Of a stretch of 5,098 nt of DNA, positions 1 through 5,098 are shown piece by piece. The DNA is from Bacteroidota bacterium (GTDB lineage: Bacteria; Bacteroidota; Ignavibacteria; UBA10030; UBA6906), in assembly GCA_003541875.1 (NCBI GenBank), contig DPLS01000180.1:5754-10851 (forward strand). The letters are read 5' to 3'. Made by a program: the position numbers and the translations under genes. The notes beneath the pieces were generated by a model that saw only the letters and a program-made list of their open reading frames with translations, searched no databases and was not told where the DNA came from. How positions within the stretch are numbered: position 1 is the stretch's first letter; every line of letters begins with the position of its first letter.

Positions 1-1
1 T

Positions 2-262
2 CCGAACCCGTTCAACCCGACGACCTCGATCACCTTCAACATCTCCCGATCGTTTGCCGGTGGAGTCGTATCGTTGAAGATCTTCGATCTGCTTGGGCGT
101 GAGATCAAGACGCTCATTAGCGAGCCAATGGATCCAGGACAGTACTCGGTCCAGTGGGACGCCACCAATAACAACGGTGAGCGTGTACAGAGCGGTGTGT
201 ATATCTATCGATTGATTGCTGGTGAATTCTCGGCTACCAAGAAGATGACACTTTTGAAGTGA
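2..262 (+). CDS. C-terminal end of a T9SS-secreted protein (type A sorting domain), 5' partial
   Basis: The open frame runs from the left edge, so only the last 86 codons are seen; the start lies outside the window. A TTG at 74 is in frame but is an internal leucine codon, not a start. The visible part matches the type A C-terminal sorting domain of the type IX secretion system: PNPFNPTT opens it (visible residues 1-8), a hydrophobic strand SLKIFDLLGREIKTL follows (24-38), then a WDATNNNG turn (52-59), SGVYIYRL (64-71) and a closing KKMTLLK (80-86). In known systems this domain directs the protein through the outer-membrane T9SS translocon and is removed or used for surface attachment. The passenger domain, and so the function, cannot be seen. 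A strong terminator follows the stop codon, so this is the last gene of its transcript. Confidence 0.93.
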   Translation, partial: PNPFNPTTSITFNISRSFAGGVVSLKIFDLLGREIKTLISEPMDPGQYSVQWDATNNNGERVQSGVYIYRLIAGEFSATKKMTLLK

Positions 263-285
263 TCTGATTTCTTCTTCAAAGCTGA

Positions 286-296
286 TTGTAGTACAA
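286..296. other. 11-bp palindrome overlapping the terminator's 5' edge
   Basis: TTGTA-G-TACAA is a perfect odd palindrome just before the terminator stem, 24 bases after the stop codon at 262. It is short enough to be chance. It could extend the RNA structure or be a weak protein site, but nothing in the sequence favours a specific role. Confidence 0.2.
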
Positions 297-333
297 AAAG
301 ATGGTCAGGGAAACCTGACCATCTTCTTTTTTT
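295..333 (+). terminator. Intrinsic (rho-independent) terminator of the sorting-domain gene
   Basis: A perfect 12-bp stem pairs 298-309 (AAGATGGTCAGG) with 314-325 (CCTGACCATCTT) around a GAAA tetraloop. A run of seven T follows (327-333), and A residues lie before the stem. It sits 33 bases after the stop codon at 262. The A-run on the left and T-run on the right make it partly symmetrical, but there is no gene on the minus strand that would need it from the right. Confidence 0.93.
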
Positions 334-466
334 CATGCAGACAGCCGCATCACATGGCTTGTCACCTTACCCAATCGGCTTGCGGTTTGCCTCAAACCCA
401 CGTACCTTGCATCCCGATGTTACCTGAATCTGTTCGATAGAAATGATCTTGTAAAGAACTTTCTCA

Positions 467-1699
467 ATGGCAGACGCTCGTCAATACCAATTGTTGCTGA
501 GTCTTCTTCGACTGAGACCAGAGAGAAAAGAGAACGTCCCTCTTGATCATGTGACAACCAACGACTGGAATGGCATGGTGGACGAGGCCATGAGGCATGG
601 GATTGCACCTCTGATATACGCTCGCCTACAGGCAATCAGCTCGGGCTCAATCGTTCCTGCCGAGGTGATGGAGAAGCTGAAGGGGGCCTATCTCTTCCAT
701 GGTCTTAAGAACACCCAGCGGTTCCATGAATTCTCCACAGTGCTTGGCTCGTTTCAAGAGGAAGGCATATCGAGCATTGCTCTGAAAGGAGCGCATCTTG
801 CAGAGTCTGTCTATGGCAACTTGGCGCTTCGTCCTATGGACGACCTTGATCTGCTGGTGAAAAAAATGGATCTCGCACTGGCTGAGAAGAAGTTGCTGGA
901 ACTTGGCTACGTTCATCCAGAACATTTCAAGGAGGGCTCGAAGCTTGGCGCGCACCATCTCCCATCGTTTGCAAAGCCTGGAGGAGTGGCAGTGATTGAA
1001 GTCCACTGGATGATCCCGCCAGCCGAACCGTTCAGGATTGACGTGGATGGCTTGTGGGAAAGGGCTCGATCGGCGAAGATCGCCGGCTCAGAAACGCTGG
1101 TGCTGTCGCCAGAAGACCTGCTACTTCATTTGTGCTTGCATGCTTCGATCCACCACAGATTCGGGCTTGGCATCAGACCACTTGCGGACATTGGTGAGAC
1201 GATTCACCGGTATCACGGTGAACTGGATTGGGAGCAGTTCCTGCGTCGATCTCGCCAGTGGCACGCCCGAAACTGTGTATATCTCACGTTGCTGCTTGCG
1301 AAGACTCTTCTGGAGGCTGCAGTTCCCGATGAAGTACTGAACGCGTTACGCCCCGGTGATTTTGACGAACGCCTGATTGTATGGGCAAATGAGCAGATTG
1401 CTCAGCGCAGCAGCGACCTCACTGATCCATCTTCAGTTTCCCCGCGCATTGCCCAGATCATGGGACGCGGGTCTCTTTCTCAAAAGGCAGCCTTGTTCTT
1501 CAGGGTGGTCTTTCCTCCAATGGAAGAGATGGCACTGCTCTACCACGTGCCCCCCAGATCCGGGCGCATTTTCTTCTATTACCCCATTCGATTGAAGGAC
1601 TTGATCTTCTTGCGAGGGGGTACCATTTGGCAGGTACTGCGCCGAGACAAGACCACCATTGTCAAGGCCGAAATTTATCAAAAGCTACTCGAAGGTTGA
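467..1699 (+). CDS. Nucleotidyltransferase family protein (NTP_transf_5 type)
   Basis: This 410-residue protein matches the uncharacterised nucleotidyltransferase family NTP_transf_5 (PF14907), of the Pol-beta-like nucleotidyltransferase fold. The diagnostic block is LKGAHLAESVYG (106-117), followed by RPMDDLDLLV (122-131), whose D126 and D128 are the likely metal-binding acids. A third acidic strand is IEVHW (177-181, E178). Further family-like features are the helix with LCLHASIHH (222-230) and the ADIGETIHRY segment (240-249). The substrate is unknown. Relatives occur in lasso-peptide clusters and in polysaccharide or envelope gene neighbourhoods, but no lasso cyclase, protease, PqqD-like protein or precursor is visible here. 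No signal peptide is seen, so it is probably cytoplasmic. ATG 467 is well supported because an in-frame TAA lies at 452-454 with no other start between. No clear Shine-Dalgarno sequence precedes it, as is common in Bacteroidota relatives. It appears monocistronic: a terminator lies upstream and a long gap downstream. Confidence 0.88.
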   Translation: MADARQYQLLLSLLRLRPERKENVPLDHVTTNDWNGMVDEAMRHGIAPLIYARLQAISSGSIVPAEVMEKLKGAYLFHGLKNTQRFHEFSTVLGSFQEEGISSIALKGAHLAESVYGNLALRPMDDLDLLVKKMDLALAEKKLLELGYVHPEHFKEGSKLGAHHLPSFAKPGGVAVIEVHWMIPPAEPFRIDVDGLWERARSAKIAGSETLVLSPEDLLLHLCLHASIHHRFGLGIRPLADIGETIHRYHGELDWEQFLRRSRQWHARNCVYLTLLLAKTLLEAAVPDEVLNALRPGDFDERLIVWANEQIAQRSSDLTDPSSVSPRIAQIMGRGSLSQKAALFFRVVFPPMEEMALLYHVPPRSGRIFFYYPIRLKDLIFLRGGTIWQVLRRDKTTIVKAEIYQKLLEG

Positions 1700-1730
1700 G
1701 AATGCTTCGGGACCAGTGTCCCCATCTCTT

Positions 1731-1773
1731 GCGGACGCACTTCCCTTGATTCCGACTCCGTCCGCCTCCTTTT
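1731..1773 (+). terminator. Candidate weak terminator of the nucleotidyltransferase gene
   Basis: GCGGACG (1731-1737) pairs with CGTCCGC (1759-1765), a GC-rich 7-bp stem with a 21-base loop, followed by CTCCTTTT (1766-1773). A smaller 5-bp hairpin lies just before it at 1709-1722. The loop is long and the T-tract short and interrupted, so termination may be partial or the structure may have another role. Confidence 0.38.
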
Positions 1774-1872
1774 GTCAAAGCCATTCGGCCTAGCAGTGCA
1801 GGCCCCTATGATGTCGGAGGTGTGATTCGTTTGTGGCATCCGGGCAGATAAGAGCGTATTCAAATTCTGTAT

Positions 1873-1900
1873 TTGACTTTGGCAAAAGTTCTATTATCAT
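1873..1900 (+). promoter_or_regulatory. Candidate sigma-70-like promoter
   Basis: TTGACT (1873-1878) and TATCAT (1895-1900) are separated by 16 bases and each differs from the sigma-70 consensus at one position. They lie in the most AT-rich part of the gap. The Bacteroidota-type pattern (TTTG with TAnnTTTG) is only imperfectly matched nearby. Use of this site would give the gene at 2163 a leader of roughly 250 bases. Confidence 0.4.
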
Positions 1901-2075
1901 ATAGCTTAGTTCTGTTCTTGTTCACAATAGATTCCCGGTTTTTTCTTATGGAAACCCCGCTGAAACCCCTCATATGCCGGGAATGTCTTTCTCCAGTACA
2001 CTACCTGCCGCAAAATTTCAAGCAATCGGCTCTCTTAGTTTCTGACCATCATTCCAATAGCGTGCTGTGGCGACA

Positions 2076-2088
2076 AGTACATTGTACT
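2076..2088. promoter_or_regulatory. 13-bp perfect dyad, possible operator
   Basis: AGTACA-T-TGTACT is a perfect inverted repeat with a one-base centre, located between the candidate promoter and the start at 2163. The half-site AGTACA recurs at 1995-2000 upstream. The symmetry fits a dimeric regulator's site, but no regulator gene is in the window and a chance palindrome is possible. Confidence 0.25.
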
Positions 2089-2126
2089 AGGAAATTTCAT
2101 ATCCCAGCCTGACGTAACGATCCATA

Positions 2127-2160
2127 GCGGGGTAATCTGTCTACCCGCCCGACAAGTCGG
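2127..2160 (+). promoter_or_regulatory. Two adjacent hairpins abutting the start codon at 2163
   Basis: GCGGGGTA (2127-2134) pairs with TACCCGC (2142-2148), leaving one bulged G. It is followed directly by CCGAC-AA-GTCGG (2149-2160), which as RNA would fold with a 4-bp stem and a four-base loop. The second element covers the spot where a ribosome binding site would be, two bases before the ATG. No Shine-Dalgarno-like purine run is present. This could restrain translation or be a DNA-binding site; which one is inference. Confidence 0.35.
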
Positions 2161-2162
2161 AC

Positions 2163-2930
2163 ATGAATCCAAAGAAAGATTCTGTTTTGCTATTCATTGT
2201 TCTTGTAGTACTTACTATCTCATCATCGTCACCCGAGAACATCCAGTCATTCCCTCTGTCCGACTCTGGCCACTTCGACAAATTGTCTAAGAGTCATGCG
2301 GATTGGTCTGAGGAGAACTTCGATATCTGCGATAGCACAGCAGCCCGACCAGTACTGCCTCCAAGCAGGAATGAGCCGCAGGAAATGACTCGAGAAGTTT
2401 ATGAAGAGCTCAACAGCTTGGCATTCCCCAAACCATCTGGTCACTTTGCGATGGATGGGGAACTCGACACTTCTGCTGTGATGCTTGCTTCAAATGGCAC
2501 ACTCCGCCTGTACGCCGCCCTTCGGGGAAGCCAGCTTTACGTTGCTACCAATTCTGCGCGGTCACAAGGGGCCGACATGTTCGTGTTCGTGTTGGTTGCT
2601 CCGGAAGAACTGCGCGATGCACCGTTGGGAAAGGGCGGGAGAGTCGCGATTTGGTCAGCATTCCTCGGAAATCGTTGTGCAGATACCTCAGCAAGTTGGT
2701 ACGACGCATCAGCTTCAGCATTGACGAACATCGTTGACGAGAGAGTCGGCACCGTTCTCGAAGGTGTTGTTGATATTGAATTACTCACAGGCATAAGTCC
2801 AAAGATGGTTTACCTCGCGGTTGGCAAGTACAAGACGGGGTATAGGGGAAAACTACTTCAACAAGTGCCTGCCGGGAACAAAAATGGGAATATCGATCCT
2901 ACCGAGTTCTATCGGTTTAGAACAGAATAG
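2163..2930 (+). CDS. Exported protein of unknown function, possible beta-sandwich (DOMON/CBM9-like)
   Basis: A complete 255-residue protein that I do not recognise as a named gene. It starts with a lysine-containing n-region (MNPKKD) and a hydrophobic core (about residues 8-19), a plausible Sec signal peptide with no sharp cleavage motif; there is no lipobox cysteine. The segment 98-145 contains MDGELD, LYAALRGSQLYVAT and GADMFVFV. These resemble strands of DOMON/CBM9-like beta-sandwich ligand-binding domains, which often have a 'DG.lD' opening; this is an analogy, not a proven assignment. The end has GVVDIELL (201-208), MVYLAVGKY (215-223) and a calcium-loop-like NKNGNIDPTE (239-248) that lacks an acid at the first loop position. 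ATG 2163 is chosen because an in-frame TAA lies at 2133-2135 with no start between. The 115-base gap to the next gene has no terminator, so co-transcription is possible. Confidence 0.75.
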   Translation: MNPKKDSVLLFIVLVVLTISSSSPENIQSFPLSDSGHFDKLSKSHADWSEENFDICDSTAARPVLPPSRNEPQEMTREVYEELNSLAFPKPSGHFAMDGELDTSAVMLASNGTLRLYAALRGSQLYVATNSARSQGADMFVFVLVAPEELRDAPLGKGGRVAIWSAFLGNRCADTSASWYDASASALTNIVDERVGTVLEGVVDIELLTGISPKMVYLAVGKYKTGYRGKLLQQVPAGNKNGNIDPTEFYRFRTE

Positions 2931-2964
2931 ATAAAGCAGATGAGGATCCAAGGTAAGGGAAGCG

Positions 2965-3003
2965 CAGATCGTCCAACAACCGGCTGTGTTTTCAACCGAT
3001 CTG
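2965..3003. repeat. 7-bp inverted repeat between the two exported-protein genes
   Basis: CAGATCG (2965-2971) is complementary to CGATCTG (2997-3003) across a 25-base loop. No T-tract follows, so it is not an intrinsic terminator. It may be a leader structure for the gene at 3046 or chance. Confidence 0.22.
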
Positions 3004-3045
3004 AACTGAAAACTCAAAACGTCCAATTATCCATCTGGTGCTGAC

Positions 3046-5098
3046 ATGAACATTGCAAAAGATTCCATCTCGGTGCGGGTTGTGGGATACGCGCTCCTCT
3101 TGGTGCTGTTGTTGTCTGTGGGAAATGCTCAGAGCCTTCTCAGTGCTGTGTCGAACACGGTACTTTCCAAAGCAGGTAGACGTCCCGCAATAAACGTTGC
3201 AACTGAACAGTCCCGGGAATCTCAAGAGGTCCCTCAACGTGTGTCTGACTATCTGGGTCACGAAAGACCTGATTTCAGTATTGCTACTGTTATTGAAGTC
3301 ACCAACACACAGAATTCCGGGCTTGGCTCGCTCAGGAAAGCGATCGATTCTGCCAACGCGCTTGGCGGTTCAAACGTAATTATTTTCAATATTCCGGCCA
3401 GCGGCGTTCTAACGATCACTCCACTTTCATCCTTGCCAAACATATATGGTCCGGTTGTGATCGATGGAACCACACAGTCCGGGTACTCGGGCACGCCACT
3501 TATCGTACTCGACGGGAGTTCGGCGGGCGTGAGTGTGAATGGACTTACTCTCTTCGGCGGCAATAGCACTGTGCGTGGCCTTGCAATCAACAACTTCATA
3601 GGTACTGGTCCTCCCAACTATTATAATGGAATGGGGATCTACTTCGACTATAGTGGGGGTAACAAGGTCGAGGGGTGCTACATAGGAACTGACGCGACGG
3701 GCATGATCGCCCGGCCCAATGGAGGTGTCGGCATTGGTATCTTTGGGGGTGCAAACAGCCACAACATCATCGGGGGTACAACAGCTCTCACGCGCAACGT
3801 CCTTTCAGGCAATGCACTACACGGCATCCAACTTACCGGTGGTACAGCTGGACGGAACGTGGTCCAGGGAAATTTCATTGGCGTCAATGCCGCAGGTACA
3901 GGGGCGTTGGGTAATGCGCAAGTCGGTGTGGCGATTTTCGGGTCGACACTCCCCGACACCATCGGAGGGACAGACCCTGGTGCCCGCAATATTCTCTCAG
4001 GCAATGGCTTCGAAGGCATTTACGTCGATGCTTCGGTGGCGGGGACCCTCATCCAAGGTAACTACCTTGGAACCGATGTCACAGGAAGCGTCCGCGTTGG
4101 CAACGGGTACGAGGGCATTCAACTCGAGGGGCCGCGCACAATAATAGGGGGGACGACATTCGCTGAGCGCAATGTTCTTTCCGGGAATGGCAATTCGGGA
4201 ATCTATATCTATAACTCCAGTGCAACTGGCAACAAGATACAAGGCAATTACATTGGGACCAATGCCAGCGGCACCGACACACTCGGCAACACCTTTGGTA
4301 TTGTTATCGATCATGCACCCAACGACACAATCGGTGCTGCAGTAGCCGGCGGTGGCAACCTCCTTTCAGGTAATTATTTTGCCGGCATCTACATTTATTA
4401 TCCTTCTTCAACAGGCAACGTAGTTCAGAACAACTTCATCGGACTTGACATCAATGGCAATCTTGACCGCGGCAACCTTCAATACGGTGTCGTCCTCGAC
4501 AGTGCATCCAACAACTTGATCGGGGGAACATCGCCTCTTTCGGGCAACAGAATCTCGGGCAATGATTCTTCGGGGATCTATTTTACTGGAACCACTGCGA
4601 CAGGGAACAAAGTTCTTGGGAACTACGTTGGCACCAATTCCAGCGGCACATCGGCAGTGCCAAATCTCAAGGGAATCCTTATCGACAACGCACCAAAGAA
4701 TACTATCGGTGGAACGACGCTAGGAGAAATGAACGTCATCTCCGGAAACACTTCAGTTGGCGTTGAGATTCGCAACGCCGGGGCAACAGGGAACAAAATT
4801 GTGGGGAACGCAATCGGGACTGATGCATTGAGTACTGGTGCCCTCGGCAACGGTTCGTATGGTGTGATGATCAGTTCTTCGCAAGATACTATTGGGGGAT
4901 CAAGTACGAGTGCGGGCAATACCATCGCCTACAATCGTGGCGCGGGCGTTTACGATTCAAGCGGTACCGGCAATTTGATCAGAATGAACTCTATCTTCTC
5001 CAACTATAAAGGGCTCGGAATTGACTTGGCGCCGCGAGGGTTAGCTCGCAACGATTCTCTTGACCCCGACGTTGGGGCGAACAATCTCCAGAACTTCC
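3046..5098 (+). CDS. Secreted right-handed parallel beta-helix repeat protein, 3' partial
   Basis: An uninterrupted frame of 684 codons that leaves the window at the right edge without a stop. ATG 3046 is supported by an in-frame TGA at 3007-3009 with no start between. Residues 1-28 are a clear signal peptide: hydrophobic core YALLLVLLLSV (15-25) and cleavage after GNA before QS. Next comes the typical N-terminal cap, TNTQNSGLGSLRKAIDSAN (86-104), then FNIPASG and VIDGTTQSGY (139-148), known from many bacterial beta-helix surface proteins. From about residue 242 follow seven repeats starting IGGT or a variant and continuing with N-[VIL]-[LI]-SGN, ATGN, QGNYIGT and LGN, spaced 61-64 residues. 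The NSIFSN and LGIDL segments (about 648-661) and the final LQNF mark the end of the helix. Such folds often bind or cut polysaccharides or act as adhesins, but no catalytic motif is evident. A T9SS sorting domain may lie beyond the edge. Confidence 0.9.
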   Translation, partial: MNIAKDSISVRVVGYALLLVLLLSVGNAQSLLSAVSNTVLSKAGRRPAINVATEQSRESQEVPQRVSDYLGHERPDFSIATVIEVTNTQNSGLGSLRKAIDSANALGGSNVIIFNIPASGVLTITPLSSLPNIYGPVVIDGTTQSGYSGTPLIVLDGSSAGVSVNGLTLFGGNSTVRGLAINNFIGTGPPNYYNGMGIYFDYSGGNKVEGCYIGTDATGMIARPNGGVGIGIFGGANSHNIIGGTTALTRNVLSGNALHGIQLTGGTAGRNVVQGNFIGVNAAGTGALGNAQVGVAIFGSTLPDTIGGTDPGARNILSGNGFEGIYVDASVAGTLIQGNYLGTDVTGSVRVGNGYEGIQLEGPRTIIGGTTFAERNVLSGNGNSGIYIYNSSATGNKIQGNYIGTNASGTDTLGNTFGIVIDHAPNDTIGAAVAGGGNLLSGNYFAGIYIYYPSSTGNVVQNNFIGLDINGNLDRGNLQYGVVLDSASNNLIGGTSPLSGNRISGNDSSGIYFTGTTATGNKVLGNYVGTNSSGTSAVPNLKGILIDNAPKNTIGGTTLGEMNVISGNTSVGVEIRNAGATGNKIVGNAIGTDALSTGALGNGSYGVMISSSQDTIGGSSTSAGNTIAYNRGAGVYDSSGTGNLIRMNSIFSNYKGLGIDLAPRGLARNDSLDPDVGANNLQNF
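3769..4935 (+). repeat. Seven tandem beta-helix repeats (61-64 codons each) within the coding sequence
   Basis: The first codon of each IGGT-type motif lies at 3769, 3961, 4144, 4330, 4519, 4705 and 4891, giving steps of 192, 183, 186, 189, 186 and 186 bases. Each unit starts with 15 residues of the form IGG-x6-N-h-h-SGN and would form about three helix coils of 20-21 residues. Unit 4 is degenerate (IGAAVAGGGNLLSGN) and unit 7 ends in AYN, in line with a capping position. Units differ by many substitutions at the DNA level, so this is an old array rather than a recent expansion. Confidence 0.9.

Larger units (their letters stand above)
1700..2162. other. 463-bp intergenic region without a convincing gene
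   Basis: No reading frame here looks like a protein. The first part (1700-1865) is GC-rich and carries several short hairpins, including GGGAC-CAGT-GTCCC (1709-1722) and GGCCT...AGGCC (1787-1804, with an inner GC/GC pair). The second part (about 1861-2110) is clearly AT-rich and begins with a sigma-70-like promoter. It also holds an 8-bp inverted repeat (ATTCCCGG at 1931-1938, CCGGGAAT at 1977-1984). The end (2127-2160) has two hairpins against the next start codon. The simplest reading is the 3' end of the nucleotidyltransferase transcript followed by a long regulatory leader for the gene at 2163. A small RNA or a decayed gene cannot be ruled out. Confidence 0.6.

Noticed and set aside
380..408. 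Possible promoter TTGCGG - 17 bases - TACCTT before the nucleotidyltransferase gene
   Set aside because: Each box matches the sigma-70 consensus at only three positions, and the Bacteroidota-type motif nearby (TTTG at 386, TA at 403) has the wrong spacing. A promoter must exist in 334-466 but I cannot place it.
1678..1863. 61-codon minus-strand frame after the nucleotidyltransferase gene
   Set aside because: It overlaps the 3' end of the real gene, is rich in Arg, Ser and Pro without pattern, and has no regulatory signals.
1873..2112. 79-codon + strand frame with a hydrophobic start, beginning at TTG
   Set aside because: The TTG is also the start of the -35-like element, there is no ribosome binding site, the composition changes along its length, and the translation resembles no family I know. 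An AT-rich promoter and leader region explains it better.
3258..4925. Several minus-strand frames (67-119 codons) and a 141-codon + strand frame at 3719-4144 across the beta-helix gene
   Set aside because: They are shadows of the strongly supported frame starting at 3046; their proline- and alanine-rich or arginine-rich translations arise from reading repeated Gly/Asn/Thr codons out of frame.
3769..4935. CRISPR array or recent DNA tandem duplication
   Set aside because: The period is 183-192 bases, the repeats are in-frame codons with many substitutions, and conservation is at the protein level; there is no repeat-spacer structure.
1..5098. Mobile element, phage, defence system or tRNA/rRNA genes
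   Set aside because: I saw no transposase, integrase, terminal inverted repeats, defence-associated domains or RNA gene signatures on either strand.

Overview
The window suggests a member of the Fibrobacterota-Chlorobiota-Bacteroidota (FCB) superphylum that has a type IX secretion system (T9SS). The main clue is the first reading frame, which ends in a textbook T9SS type A sorting domain. Its 'NPFNPTT' opening is, from general knowledge, most typical of Ignavibacteriota, Chlorobiota, Calditrichota and related lineages. The moderate GC content, the lack of clear Shine-Dalgarno sequences and the presence of two secreted proteins of environmental type agree with this. The exact phylum cannot be fixed from this window.

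Layout, all genes on the + strand. (1) Bases 2-262 are the last 86 codons of a secreted protein, essentially only its C-terminal sorting and anchoring domain, followed by a near-perfect intrinsic terminator (295-333). (2) Bases 467-1699 encode a complete 410-residue nucleotidyltransferase of the uncharacterised NTP_transf_5 family. (3) Bases 1700-2162 hold no convincing gene. This stretch has several short inverted repeats, a candidate weak terminator, an AT-rich part with a sigma-70-like promoter, and two hairpins lying against the next start codon. (4) Bases 2163-2930 encode a 255-residue exported protein of unknown function. (5) From 3046 to the right edge runs the largest gene, an open frame of 684 codons with no stop inside the window. 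It encodes an exported right-handed parallel beta-helix protein built from about seven 61-64-residue repeats of the 'IGGT...N-V-L-S-G-N' type.

The two exported proteins (2163 and 3046) are 115 bases apart with no evident terminator between them, so they may be co-transcribed. With the sorting-domain protein on the left, the window looks like part of a cell-surface or secreted-protein region. The nucleotidyltransferase is functionally unlinked to its visible neighbours. I did not find a clearly new biological system. The most interesting items are the edge-truncated repeat protein, the structured leader before 2163, the unexplained 2163 product, and the orphan nucleotidyltransferase.
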